From Cyclobacteriaceae bacterium (GTDB lineage: Bacteria > Bacteroidota > Bacteroidia > Cytophagales > Cyclobacteriaceae), in the NCBI GenBank assembly GCA_028285445.1, contig JANQPQ010000003.1:97377-161376 (forward strand): a stretch of 64,000 bases of DNA, given 5' to 3'. The notes under the pieces are model-generated. The model was not told the origin of the DNA. It ran no database searches and saw only the letters and a program-made list of their open reading frames with translations. The translations under genes were made by a program, and so were the position numbers. Below are positions 44,001-53,024 of the stretch, piece after piece; the first letter of the stretch is position 1, and each line of letters opens with the position of its first letter.

Positions 44001-44786
44001 TCATTTGGTGGTAGGCCAGAGGAGAGCACCACCAAATTTATTACCCGGGTCTCCGAGAGATTGGGACACAAGAAAAGGGCCATCAATATTTGGGATTATG
44101 AGAGGTTGGTCCTGGAAAAATTCCCCGAGGTATTCAAGGTGAAATGTGTGCCATCAAGTGACAATGATAAGTTGCTAAGGGTCGTAGTATTCCCTAAGAT
44201 CGGGGTTGAAAAGTTGGGCAATAAACTCAAACCAAAATTCTCCTCTCCTAAGCTTAAGGCTATTAAATCCTATCTCAAAAGATTTAGCTCTGCATTTGCC
44301 GGCATGGAAGTGCGTAATCCCTATTTCGAAGAAATCAGGGTAATAGCCTCCGTTAAGTTTGTGCAAAACGATTCGCCCGGTGTATTGGTCGCGAAGCTTG
44401 ACGAAGACTTCCGTAAATACCTTTCACCCTGGCTGGATATTAATTCCCGGCGAGAGCAGGCTTTCGGAGGCTCGTTATTAATATCAGACTTGTTAGAGTT
44501 TGCGGAAAACAGGAGTTACGTGGAGTACGTTACCGGCTTATCCGCAGTAAAAATAAGACCGTTGGAGGAGGGTCCTAATACACATCACTACCAACTTGAC
44601 GATGTGGTTAGTGAAGAAAGCACAGGAAGCAAGGTGGCTGACTCACTGTTGGCCCATAAGCCCTATTCCGTGCTCACCTCTGCCAAAGTGCACAATATAA
44701 CTGCTATTGATACCGAAAAACCCACTTTACCAGAACGCCGAGAATTGGGCAACATGGTAATAGGAAGTGACTTTATAATTGATTGA
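41073..44786 (+). CDS. eCIS large baseplate wedge protein (Afp11/gp6 J-like)
   Basis: This 1237-aa protein is of the size and position of Afp11/Pvc11. The C-terminal third holds the baseplate J-like signature: FITRVSERLGHKKRAINIWDYERLVLEKFPEVFKVKC near 985 and VRNPYFEEIRVIASVKF near 1080, then GGSLLISDLLEFAENRSYVE. The N-terminal two thirds are specific to eCIS and are mixed alpha and beta. It forms the wedge ring that connects hub and sheath. Length is about 1.3 times the Afp11 norm, from inserted surface domains. Confidence 0.9.
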   Translation: MQTGQDHKNAYVSEGTSQRQRLSDALLPHNLRIEDRTEKDLMRFIAAFAEAVSYGETSLEPVGVNWNQILMRHKLFALVAMSAENLKETEIEFNRWHDAILYNEQWEPKLTAVDGAIELVLANVIKLQSSVQTLRNWGEHGSKHHALITHLEKLTGCLDEVFLYMRKRQKLLPDWGGPKAVEFERKLDQSVYPVGRKAIPRALELKDFEGIVDQFHGKLKNAFHELSLAMRIVAKIGKKGFDQELESKTIPPQIGLLYTFLQLYDYPKQQLNKLAEKHLLHYYQGILRQQPKPATPDKAFLSFQLAPEVQLHRIPKSTRFVATTNSGDKIYYKTLEELVLNPISIFALRSEFVARNALVHSGSKSFITGIFSSKNLFEEDVQSHQLENLPLMGSDQFLQGESNMTPADIGFTISSPELYLEEGKRKIILELSFTETSFSHFLRLLEESDYRLNTSLDLDTKFHDIFSQAFSITYTGPEKWQQLPAYNPQLQLNSNSIIFHLHLDPNDPPLTAYDNNVHGAPGSTLSTQWPVLKVGFNQNNIIYPYSFLDRLQIESITLETEVEELRKIELYNQLGQISADKPFQPFGVIPQIGSYLAIGSAELQPKSITSLDITINWSGLPVGPGGFEDYYEGYQASPNHLDFKLAILALKDASWVKSNSEANTNLYQDGPDGGQQAVQDHTTIAISDFRKYQLKPKANLPEQLVLDQETRDGFIKLELAAPAKAFLHDSYSQTLSDVILKNAKMKDGSSPLPTPNPPFVPTAQSVTISYRSQIRIDAQPHNSITDNKHFKFFRLLSFGFQELITNSTIDRPYLLPLYGDEGNLYIGLKDVRPPQVLSLLFKFAEKAFIEGRAKERVDIKWYYLTESDWRSVPAKNILSDSTSEFTESGIVKLIIPEDIYSNSQAMDQPLYWLRVTAKTNANQISKVIGIETQAVAVEWEPEASSSDHLSQPLPEESIVSSNDHIPEIAAVSQPLQSFGGRPEESTTKFITRVSERLGHKKRAINIWDYERLVLEKFPEVFKVKCVPSSDNDKLLRVVVFPKIGVEKLGNKLKPKFSSPKLKAIKSYLKRFSSAFAGMEVRNPYFEEIRVIASVKFVQNDSPGVLVAKLDEDFRKYLSPWLDINSRREQAFGGSLLISDLLEFAENRSYVEYVTGLSAVKIRPLEEGPNTHHYQLDDVVSEESTGSKVADSLLAHKPYSVLTSAKVHNITAIDTEKPTLPERRELGNMVIGSDFIID

Positions 44787-44795
44787 TACAAGATT

Positions 44796-45656
44796 ATGCC
44801 ACAAGCTGAAAACAAGAAACCAGCAACTACTGGACGAGAAACTTTGAAAGGTCTTTTTGATAAAGGCAGCATGCCGGGAGAATCAAGCTTCGCAGCGCTA
44901 ATTGACTCTACATTGAATTTAGTAGACGATGGAATCAAAAAAACACTTGAGGATGGCCTTCAACTGGCGCCGATGAAATCCGGACAAAAGGGTAAGCGCC
45001 TGGTTAGCTTCTACAACCAGATAGGAAAGTTGAAACCGGGTTGGTCAATAGATATGGCCCCGGCTTTACTCAACCAATCTAAAGAGGCCTCGCAGCTGTG
45101 CTTCAATCAACTCGATGGCAATGGTAAGGCTACCCCGGTCCTAACTCTTGATCCTGCCGGCCCTACCATGATGAAGGCTCGATTAGGTGCCTACAACAAA
45201 AACCGATCTGTGCCTGCAGATGGAAACTGGCAAACAATGGCATCGGGGTTAAAAGGTTGCAACGCATTTGAGGTAGTAGCCCGTGCCAAAGGAACAGCCG
45301 GCCAGGGCCGATACGCGCTAATCCAGGCAATTGTCTGTAGCACCTATGCAGATCGTGTCCATACTATCCCATCTAGAACCAGCAAGGGAAATTGGATAAG
45401 AAGATTATTGAGTTTTTTCTCCTATACCTCCCACAGTGAAATCAACATCAACCAGAGTTACTACGGTGGTCGCGGTAGCAAATTACAACTTCGACTACGG
45501 AGCTATGAAGTACGCAGCAAAGAAGATTATCCCTTTCGCTACGATCTGGAAATAAGAACCAAAAAGAATTATGGCGAAGACGGCAAGATTGACTTTTCGC
45601 TAATGCAATTGTGGGATGACAAATTCGAGTTACCCGAAAACAAAGCCAAATCGTAG
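44796..45656 (+). CDS. eCIS-operon protein, putative tail-fibre/adhesin-like
   Basis: This 286-aa protein starts with a helical segment LKGLFDKGSMPGESSFAALI that resembles the N-terminal attachment segment of Bacteroidota tail-fibre-like proteins. The C-terminal half is beta-rich, with NWQTMASGLKGCNAFEVVAR, GRYALIQAIVCSTYAD and YDLEIRTKKNYGEDGKI, similar by eye to a jelly-roll-like adhesin domain. No classic Afp13 fibre is otherwise present, so this may supply receptor binding. Genes on both sides are baseplate genes, and its stop abuts the next start with no gap. Confidence 0.6.
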   Translation: MPQAENKKPATTGRETLKGLFDKGSMPGESSFAALIDSTLNLVDDGIKKTLEDGLQLAPMKSGQKGKRLVSFYNQIGKLKPGWSIDMAPALLNQSKEASQLCFNQLDGNGKATPVLTLDPAGPTMMKARLGAYNKNRSVPADGNWQTMASGLKGCNAFEVVARAKGTAGQGRYALIQAIVCSTYADRVHTIPSRTSKGNWIRRLLSFFSYTSHSEININQSYYGGRGSKLQLRLRSYEVRSKEDYPFRYDLEIRTKKNYGEDGKIDFSLMQLWDDKFELPENKAKS

Positions 45657-48590
45657 ATGCAACCCATAACCATCAAGAAACATAAGGCAAAGTCGAAAAG
45701 CTCAGACTTCCATCTACTCAAATCCATAGGGGTAGAATTGCTGCAGAAATACTGCGGCAAGACCTGGACCGACTATAATGCTCACGACCCCGGTATAACC
45801 ATTCTCGAGCAGCTTTGCTTCGCGCTTTCTGAATTATCATACAGAGCCAGCTTCGATATAAAGGATATTCTTGCCAGTAGTACTGATGGATACGATCAAG
45901 CATTTTTTCCCCCAGAAGATATTTTGCCATCTACTGCTGTAAGCATCTCAGATTTCAGAAAAATTATTGTCGATAATATCGCAAGTGTAGGAGATGCCTG
46001 GGTTACTCCCCTCAAACAGAGCAATCGTCAGGGCAAGACTGATACAGTTGATGGTCTATACGTCGTATTAATCCGCTTGCAAAACGAACTGTATTATAAA
46101 CAAGTAGGGAAAGATTCACAGGCCTTTCATGAAACTGAGAAGCAGGTGAAAAAGGAGGTTTGGCAACTACTAGATAGTAAGAGATTATTGTGCGAAGACT
46201 TCGAAGAGATTGTAGTACTTAAGCCCAAATTCCTGGAGTTAAACGCCCAAATTCAAATTGAAGAATTTGCAAATCCAAACGACGTGGTAGCGGAGTTCTT
46301 TTTTGAGGTGGAGAGGTTTTTGGCTCCGGAAATGAAATTCTATTCCCTGAAAGAAGCTCAAGATGCTGGCTATCGCGATCATGGCCTGTACGAAGGCCCC
46401 AGAACAAAGAAAGGCTTTCTTCCTGATTCAGCTTTAAAACCCAACCCAAACTTCGTCAATGCCACACAGTTAATTAACAGAATAAAGCAGCTCAAAGGAA
46501 TTTCTGCAATAAACACCCTTCGCATTACAGATAAATCCGCAAAACCCAGTTCCGAAGAAGCCTTACTTAGCTTACATGAAGTGCCGTTGTGGTCATCCAA
46601 TCTCATTGGAACTAATGAATTCCACGCAAATGGTCAGCGAAATAAAATAACGTTCCTCCAAGGAAACACGGCTTTTAATTATCGCACTGGTACTATCGCT
46701 AAAAGGATTTCAACGTTACGCAAAAGCCACGAGCAAAGTCATGGAGATATTACCACGAATACGACATTTGTCCCGCCTTCTGGAAAGAAAAGGCAGTTGA
46801 CTCGGTACTTCTCACTGCAAGAGCTCTTCCCTGCAATCTATGGAATAGGCACCCACGGCATACCTGGCGGAGGCAAATCAGAAGAGGAAAAGCTTCGCCT
46901 GGCCCAAGCTAAGCAACTAAAAGGATACCTTACCTTATTTGAACAGTTGCTGGCCAATTACTACGAACAGCTTCATCAAATCAATACACTTTTCTCAGTT
47001 GATAGTGCGGTGGTACGAACATATTTCTTTCAATCTATAGAAGATGCAATTCCCAACGCGAAGCAACTAAAGCTACTGGAAACTGATGTTGAATATGATC
47101 ATGCTAATAAGGAAGCTTCAGCTTTAAATGATACTCTGGGTGCTAGAAGAAATAAATTCATCAATCACTTGCTTGCTAGATTTGGCGAGAACTTTAGAAA
47201 GTTTGAGACCACTCAATTTAGAGGCACCCAGAATAAAAGTAGTTTCAATAGGCAAGTGCTAACTAACAAGGTAGAGTATCTCAGGCGTTTCACCATCCTT
47301 AGTAGAGATAAAGGAATGGGATTCGATTATACAAGAGGTGTATTTGTGGAGGAAGAAGAGGAAGAGGCAGGTTTGGCCGCCCTGCTAAGCTCTGGTGTAG
47401 AAAAACGCATTTCGGCCTTGCTTGGAATCGACTATAACAGCAAGCAGCTGATGAAAACCAAGATGCGTAGGCTAGGGATTGATCAAACCAATATTGATGA
47501 ACTACCGGTTGTAGATGCAATCGATTTTGCGGAAAATTACAGCACTGTCTACTACATACCGGGTCAAGTTCATGACGAAGAGTCGCATCAGGAAATTATA
47601 GAAGATAGTATCCTCCCCCTGCAAATCCTGGATAGCAGTTATGACATTACCAATTTGCGGATTGGACCCTATTCGAAATCAGAACAACTTAACAACATTA
47701 GCTCAGGGCAAGAGCCAACCGGAAAATTCCACCTGGTCTGCAGGGATATGTCTAAGACCGCACAAAACCAGTGGTTGCGGTTGCCGTGGGAATTCGATTC
47801 AATTGCCAAGGCCAATTCAGCAGCCATACAATTGGCGGAAAGAGTGCGCAAGGCCAATAAGAAGCTTGAGGGATTTCACGTTTTGGAACACCTACTATTA
47901 CGCCCTGAAAGAGCAGACTACCAGTTCGGCTTGCATTACAAAAATCAGGAAGTCGGGTTCCAGTACGAGACGGAAAACAACTATGCATTCAATCAACTGC
48001 AAACAGTTCACGATTTTGTTATAGCATATCTTCAAGGCGAGGATTTCAAATTGCCTGACGACAAAGAGGAAATCAAGGTAAGAGTAAAAGTAGACAAGAA
48101 AACTACCGACAGCCGTATTGACACCATTACATTGCGATTTCCGGGAGTTAAGGCGTTAAGTCGAAGAGAATGGAATTCCTTACAAGATTACATTACCAGC
48201 GCTTTTGATAGTAGTGATATCTATTCAGATAACATGAAAATTAAGTTGCGTCATTTTGATGAAAGTAATGAGCAATTCGCCATGTTCTCTTTTACCATCA
48301 GTGTCATAGTGCCCGGCTGGCTTCAAAGGTTCAACGATCCTGCCTTCAGGGACTTTGTGCAATCTATGTTTAGGGCGAATATTCCCGCACACATTAATGT
48401 AGACTATCATTATTTGTCTTTAGACGAATACTTTCTATATGAACAACTAATAGGAACCTGGCAGGTAGAGCGATCCAGGCCAGAACATGAAAGAGATAAG
48501 CCCCTGGTAAATTCTGTGTCATTGCAGATCCTCGAGCTACTGTTCGGTAAGGAAAAGTTCAATGATAGCTTTAGGTCTAACTTCCGCTAG
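45657..48590 (+). CDS. eCIS baseplate wedge protein, Afp12-like
   Basis: This 977-aa protein opens with WTDYNAHDPGITILEQLCFA followed by LSELSYRASFDIKDILAS, which is characteristic of the second large Bacteroidota eCIS baseplate protein, Afp12/gp7-like. The N-terminal ~250 residues fit a wedge core. Long middle and C-terminal segments are not matched to anything known. The predicted LQGEDFKLPDDKEEI region (about 800) is charged. It begins directly after the preceding stop, and its own stop abuts the tape-measure gene, so translation is coupled. Specific role in wedge or fibre attachment is inferred. Confidence 0.8.
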   Translation: MQPITIKKHKAKSKSSDFHLLKSIGVELLQKYCGKTWTDYNAHDPGITILEQLCFALSELSYRASFDIKDILASSTDGYDQAFFPPEDILPSTAVSISDFRKIIVDNIASVGDAWVTPLKQSNRQGKTDTVDGLYVVLIRLQNELYYKQVGKDSQAFHETEKQVKKEVWQLLDSKRLLCEDFEEIVVLKPKFLELNAQIQIEEFANPNDVVAEFFFEVERFLAPEMKFYSLKEAQDAGYRDHGLYEGPRTKKGFLPDSALKPNPNFVNATQLINRIKQLKGISAINTLRITDKSAKPSSEEALLSLHEVPLWSSNLIGTNEFHANGQRNKITFLQGNTAFNYRTGTIAKRISTLRKSHEQSHGDITTNTTFVPPSGKKRQLTRYFSLQELFPAIYGIGTHGIPGGGKSEEEKLRLAQAKQLKGYLTLFEQLLANYYEQLHQINTLFSVDSAVVRTYFFQSIEDAIPNAKQLKLLETDVEYDHANKEASALNDTLGARRNKFINHLLARFGENFRKFETTQFRGTQNKSSFNRQVLTNKVEYLRRFTILSRDKGMGFDYTRGVFVEEEEEEAGLAALLSSGVEKRISALLGIDYNSKQLMKTKMRRLGIDQTNIDELPVVDAIDFAENYSTVYYIPGQVHDEESHQEIIEDSILPLQILDSSYDITNLRIGPYSKSEQLNNISSGQEPTGKFHLVCRDMSKTAQNQWLRLPWEFDSIAKANSAAIQLAERVRKANKKLEGFHVLEHLLLRPERADYQFGLHYKNQEVGFQYETENNYAFNQLQTVHDFVIAYLQGEDFKLPDDKEEIKVRVKVDKKTTDSRIDTITLRFPGVKALSRREWNSLQDYITSAFDSSDIYSDNMKIKLRHFDESNEQFAMFSFTISVIVPGWLQRFNDPAFRDFVQSMFRANIPAHINVDYHYLSLDEYFLYEQLIGTWQVERSRPEHERDKPLVNSVSLQILELLFGKEKFNDSFRSNFR

Positions 48591-51500
48591 ATGAGTGATC
48601 CGATAAACTCCAACGTTGTCAAGAAAACAATCTATGCAACTCGTTACAACGACGAGTCTTCAGCTTTACAATTGCAGGATGATATTAGCAAGATCCATGG
48701 CCGCAGGCTTACTAGAACTATTGATAGAATCCTTAATAAAGCCTCGGGGGAAGACTACTATCAGTTCGATCGGGTGGAAGTGGATTTGGGAATAGTCCAT
48801 CGAGGAGATCTCCCAAATAAGATGGAAAGCAGGTTGGAAGAAGCATTGCTTGAGGTACTGCTCCAAGAAATTAATGGCAAGCCAGGTAGTGATTTCAAAC
48901 GCTCAACTCCAAGGCTTATCGAAGCCTTGCGCTCATTATTGCTTTCCGGGGTAATGCCCTGGTGGATGAAGGGAAAATCATCAGACCTGGCGCAAGATGT
49001 TATTCAGCGATGTTTGAATGAACATAAAGAAGAGTTGGTAAGCCTGTTGAAGGAAATCGGAACCAAGCCTGGGGTAATTGAGCGCCTGGCCTTGATGGAG
49101 GAAACACAAAAAGAGCAAGTGGTGGCCGCACTTGAACCGGTGGAAAGTTCCTTCATTATTAGCTATACCAGTCAATTGCAATCAGTCAACAAAAAGCAAT
49201 CGTTATTTCAGGGAGGACACAATAAGCTGAACAAGGAGCTTTGGGCTCTTGTCTTTGACTACCTGTTAAATGATCGTGGATCGGTGTTCAATAGAAAATC
49301 GTTTATCGCTAACCAACTTGAAGCAATCGCCAAGCGCTATGCCATAAGTTATGAATCCCTACTCGATAAGTTGGCATCTATACTTACTACTTCCTTAACA
49401 AGCTCCACCTTTAATTCTTCACTTCCCCTCCTTATTCAAACTATCTATTTAGACCGAAAGAAAAGGAAGCTTAGGGAATCGAGCTCGGAAGCAAGCGATG
49501 CTTATAATGCTGAACTGCTACTGCACAAGGGCTATCTTCCAGCTGCAAGCCATTTGAGTTTACAGCAATTCGAGTCAACTATTAATCAGTTGCTCTTCCA
49601 TTCCAGGGATCGGATAATTACGTGGCTATCGTCCTCAGTGATCAGGCGCAGAATGGCAAACCTGCTACGATCATCTTCCTTAAAACGCATGCTGAAACAA
49701 GTATATGGCGCTGATATTACTTTAATTGAACAAACAGGAAAGGAGCTGACCCAGCTTTTACAAAGTCCGGATATACTACGGAGGAAGGAATTTGAAACCG
49801 AGTTGCTGACCCAGGCACTTCATTATTTATCTAAGCCAACAACTTCAAAATCGAAAAGCGGATTGCAATTATATCTCTGGCAGCAAATGGCACTACATTT
49901 ACCGCCGATTAGCAATGATCAGATGCATCTAATCGATGAAAAACCCTGGACTGCAGCCCGGAAGAAAGAGATTAAGCAGCTTTACCGGGAAGCAAGTGTA
50001 AAAACACAGGCTGAAACCGGTTTGGACCCCGAGACTGCATTAGCTAACATTGCCGCCCTAAGAGCCTTTCTAACAACAGGCAAAGCACCCTGGTGGATAG
50101 AAGCAAAAAGTAAGCAGAAGCTCCAGGCAATATTTCAGCAGTTATTGACTAGTCACCCACAAGTCGTTCGTGAGTTGCTAAAATCTCCACTTGACCCCAT
50201 TCATTACGATGCACTCCGGCAACTAGCTGCACTCCCTTCACCCCTATTTAATTTGCTACTTTCCACCCTGGGATTGGCAAAAGAACTGAGCTTCAAAAAG
50301 ATAAATGCTCTTTTTACATTACCTGCCACATACCAACGTGAGTCAGTTAAGTACTGGGATCTCTTTCTCAAGAACACCTTGCTTTCCGTGCTAATTGCAC
50401 GTGGAAAGTTACAGACCAGCGAACTCATTACCTCCATAACTTTGGCAATAGCAGAAGTGGATAGCGATTTTGATCTGAATCACTTAATTGAAAGCCTGTT
50501 AGGCAAATCAAGTGCAGATGCAGCCTCACTGAAGAAGCAGCTGAAGCCACTGTTGAAAACGGGCAGAAAGCGTGGATCGGGATTAGCACAGAAAGACCGT
50601 CGGCATTTTTCTGATTTTACTTTGGAAGAAAAGGCCATAAGACTAAGTGCCAAGGAGGTACGTGGGTATGTTAGAGCTTTAGTAAGCCATGATACCTTCG
50701 GTACCTTCAGAATTTTGTCTACGGCAGAACCCAAAGTCGCGGAGATGGTTTTGGCTCAAGCAAAAACCTCAGAGCTAATTAAGCTCTTACGGGGATTGGC
50801 AGCAGTGCGTACGCCACATCTAATGGCCCACCTCCGGATATATTTGATCATGGCTGGAAATATTCCAGAACCACTGCGAGAAAAAGTCCTAAGAAAATGG
50901 ATACTGCTACTAACGCGAAGTTCAACCCAAATCACAAGTGCAGGGCTCACCCAAATCCTCACCAACGTAATCAAAAATACTAACAGAGATGAATTGGTAA
51001 CTGAGATGCTCCACCGGGTAAAAAGTAAGAGCAGCCTTACTTTGTTAGATGAGCAAATACTAGCGGAAATCAAGCGTACCATTATGGACGCGGCATTTAG
51101 TGGTCCCGGTCGGGATGAAGAGATTGCAACTAACGAATGGGAAAAGGCCTCGGAAACAGAAGCCGATTTTCCAGCGGTAACTGATGAATTTTTCATTGAA
51201 AATGCAGGAGCGGTAATATTATGGCCGCACCTAAAGAAGTTATTTGAAACAGCATCCTTATTGAAAAACGGCACCCTCCCAGATGAAGCCAAGCACAAAG
51301 CTATTAACCTGTTGCAGTACCTGGTTGTGGGAGAAGATGAATATTTTGAATACCACCTGGTGCTTAATAAGTTACTCTGTGGTCTACCTATTGAGAAAAT
51401 AGCAGATCGCCATGTGAAATTAACAACCGCAGACAAGCAGAACTGTGAAGATCTGCTGAAAGCCGTTTGTAGTCAGTGGCCTCCTTTGAAAAATACTTCA

Positions 51501-51683
51501 ATACAAGGACTTAGGGAATCATTTTTACAGCGTCCCGCCAAGCTTACCCTGATGGAAGAAAAGTGGGAGTTGGTTGTTGAGCAAAAAGCTTACGATATGT
51601 TGTTGGATAAGCTTCCCTGGGCAATAAACCATATTAAACTATCATGGATGAAACTACCTCTTCAGGTGCAGTGGTATCAATAG
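48591..51683 (+). CDS. Contractile injection system tape-measure protein (CIS_TMP, Afp14-like)
   Basis: This 1030-aa protein begins IYATRYNDESSALQLQDDIS and shows FDRVEVDLGIVHRGDLPNKM, then LEEALLEVLLQEI, which is the CIS_TMP N-terminal signature. The remainder is strongly helical with repeated Leu-rich segments and two similar ALRSLLLSGVMPWWMKG and LRAFLTTGKAPWWIEA motifs (about 112 and 486), indicating internal duplication. The protein sets particle length and lies inside the tube during assembly. The last 40 nt overlap the AAA+ gene. Confidence 0.85.
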   Translation: MSDPINSNVVKKTIYATRYNDESSALQLQDDISKIHGRRLTRTIDRILNKASGEDYYQFDRVEVDLGIVHRGDLPNKMESRLEEALLEVLLQEINGKPGSDFKRSTPRLIEALRSLLLSGVMPWWMKGKSSDLAQDVIQRCLNEHKEELVSLLKEIGTKPGVIERLALMEETQKEQVVAALEPVESSFIISYTSQLQSVNKKQSLFQGGHNKLNKELWALVFDYLLNDRGSVFNRKSFIANQLEAIAKRYAISYESLLDKLASILTTSLTSSTFNSSLPLLIQTIYLDRKKRKLRESSSEASDAYNAELLLHKGYLPAASHLSLQQFESTINQLLFHSRDRIITWLSSSVIRRRMANLLRSSSLKRMLKQVYGADITLIEQTGKELTQLLQSPDILRRKEFETELLTQALHYLSKPTTSKSKSGLQLYLWQQMALHLPPISNDQMHLIDEKPWTAARKKEIKQLYREASVKTQAETGLDPETALANIAALRAFLTTGKAPWWIEAKSKQKLQAIFQQLLTSHPQVVRELLKSPLDPIHYDALRQLAALPSPLFNLLLSTLGLAKELSFKKINALFTLPATYQRESVKYWDLFLKNTLLSVLIARGKLQTSELITSITLAIAEVDSDFDLNHLIESLLGKSSADAASLKKQLKPLLKTGRKRGSGLAQKDRRHFSDFTLEEKAIRLSAKEVRGYVRALVSHDTFGTFRILSTAEPKVAEMVLAQAKTSELIKLLRGLAAVRTPHLMAHLRIYLIMAGNIPEPLREKVLRKWILLLTRSSTQITSAGLTQILTNVIKNTNRDELVTEMLHRVKSKSSLTLLDEQILAEIKRTIMDAAFSGPGRDEEIATNEWEKASETEADFPAVTDEFFIENAGAVILWPHLKKLFETASLLKNGTLPDEAKHKAINLLQYLVVGEDEYFEYHLVLNKLLCGLPIEKIADRHVKLTTADKQNCEDLLKAVCSQWPPLKNTSIQGLRESFLQRPAKLTLMEEKWELVVEQKAYDMLLDKLPWAINHIKLSWMKLPLQVQWYQ

Positions 51684-53014
51684 CCAGCTTTAAGGGAAAC
51701 GATCTCGCTGCAGAATTACAATGGCTATCGAAATGGATAGAAATGCGTCTAAAAATCTACTTCAAGCACGATGAGCCTGGTTTAGACCTTAGCAGGGTGA
51801 AAGCGCCTGAGTTGGATAAGAACACTACCTACGGCAAATTAGTGGCCGAACATGAGCTCTCTGAGCAGGAGAGACTGGTCTTCGCCCTGGCCATCACACC
51901 ACATATTCAACCTCACCTGCTCGATAATTTCTTCATAAAGAATGCAAATCACGACAAGCCCTTCACTGAATTCGGTGGGAGGCTATCTAAAAGTCAAGGC
52001 TTCGTCCCTACCGTGGAGACCGCCAAGTTCTTACTGGCAGGTGACGACATTCCACAAAGACTAAATGATTATGGCATCTTTTCCCGAGAACATAAATTTC
52101 ATACTGAACAACTTATTTCTACTGAAAACCTGGATCCTTATGAGCCTGACGGAAGCAGAATTCTGACCGTGAACAAGCAAACTTTACAATTCATAATTTC
52201 CGGAGAGAAACACAAGCCTGACTATTCAATGAATTTACCGGCAAGATTGACTACTACCAGGTTAGCCTGGGACGATTTGATTCTTGACGGGCATGTGATG
52301 GAAGAAATCGAGGAGATCATTTCCTGGATTAGGTTTAAGGATAGGTTATTGAATGAATGGAAGTTAGGGAAGCAACTCAAGCCCGGTTATAAAAGCCTTT
52401 TCTATGGTGCCCCTGGTACCGGGAAAACGCTTACAGCCGCGTTGTTGGGTAAACGTAGTGACATGGATGTTTACAGGATCGATTTGTCGATGGTGATTTC
52501 CAAATACATTGGCGAAACTGAAAAGAATCTTGCCAACGTTTTTGATCAGGCTGAAAACAAGAATTGGATATTGTTTTTCGACGAGGCCGATGCACTGTTT
52601 TCAAAGAGGACGACTACAAATACCTCCAACGACCGATACGCCAACCAGGAGGTTGCCTATCTGCTACAGCGGATTGAAGATTTTCCCGGTTTAGTAATCC
52701 TGGCCACCAACCTGCGAGCAAACCTTGATTCTGCCTTCGCCCGGAGGTTTCAATCGGTGATTCATTTCCCGGTACCGGGCGCAGAGTTGAGGGCAAAGCT
52801 CTGGCGAAGCATTTTCTCTGAGAAATCAAAATTGAATGCCTCAATTAATATTGAAAAAATATCTAACGATTATGAGCTTACAGGGGGCGCGATAGTAAAT
52901 GTGGTAAGATACTGTTCGCTAAAAGCCTTGGAAAGGAATAGTAATGAAATTATACCAGAAGACATCTATGCTGGAATCCGTAAGGAATTTAGGAAAGAAG
53001 GCAAGACTGTATAA
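51644..53014 (+). CDS. eCIS AAA+ ATPase (Afp15-like)
   Basis: This 456-aa protein has an N-terminal helical domain (about 1-210) and an AAA+ core (about 220-450): Walker A GAPGTGKT (about 256), Walker B ILFFDEADAL (about 309), sensor 1 ILATNLRANLDSAF and an arginine-finger stretch FARRFQ. Afp15-type ATPases are needed for particle assembly or maturation. The start at 51644 overlaps the tape-measure gene by 40 nt; no later Met would preserve the N-terminal domain. It ends the recognisable structural operon. Confidence 0.92.
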   Translation: MDETTSSGAVVSIASFKGNDLAAELQWLSKWIEMRLKIYFKHDEPGLDLSRVKAPELDKNTTYGKLVAEHELSEQERLVFALAITPHIQPHLLDNFFIKNANHDKPFTEFGGRLSKSQGFVPTVETAKFLLAGDDIPQRLNDYGIFSREHKFHTEQLISTENLDPYEPDGSRILTVNKQTLQFIISGEKHKPDYSMNLPARLTTTRLAWDDLILDGHVMEEIEEIISWIRFKDRLLNEWKLGKQLKPGYKSLFYGAPGTGKTLTAALLGKRSDMDVYRIDLSMVISKYIGETEKNLANVFDQAENKNWILFFDEADALFSKRTTTNTSNDRYANQEVAYLLQRIEDFPGLVILATNLRANLDSAFARRFQSVIHFPVPGAELRAKLWRSIFSEKSKLNASINIEKISNDYELTGGAIVNVVRYCSLKALERNSNEIIPEDIYAGIRKEFRKEGKTV

Positions 53015-53024
53015 TCAAACTACC

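Noticed and set aside
34976..53014. Prophage or tailed-phage tail genes
   Set aside because: No capsid, portal, terminase, integrase or lysis genes; the Pvc16-like cap, CIS tape measure and Afp15-like ATPase fit an eCIS better.
34976..53014. Type VI secretion system
   Set aside because: VgrG and PAAR are present, but TssJ, TssL, TssM and ClpV are not, and the sheath is a single phage-like protein, not TssB/TssC.
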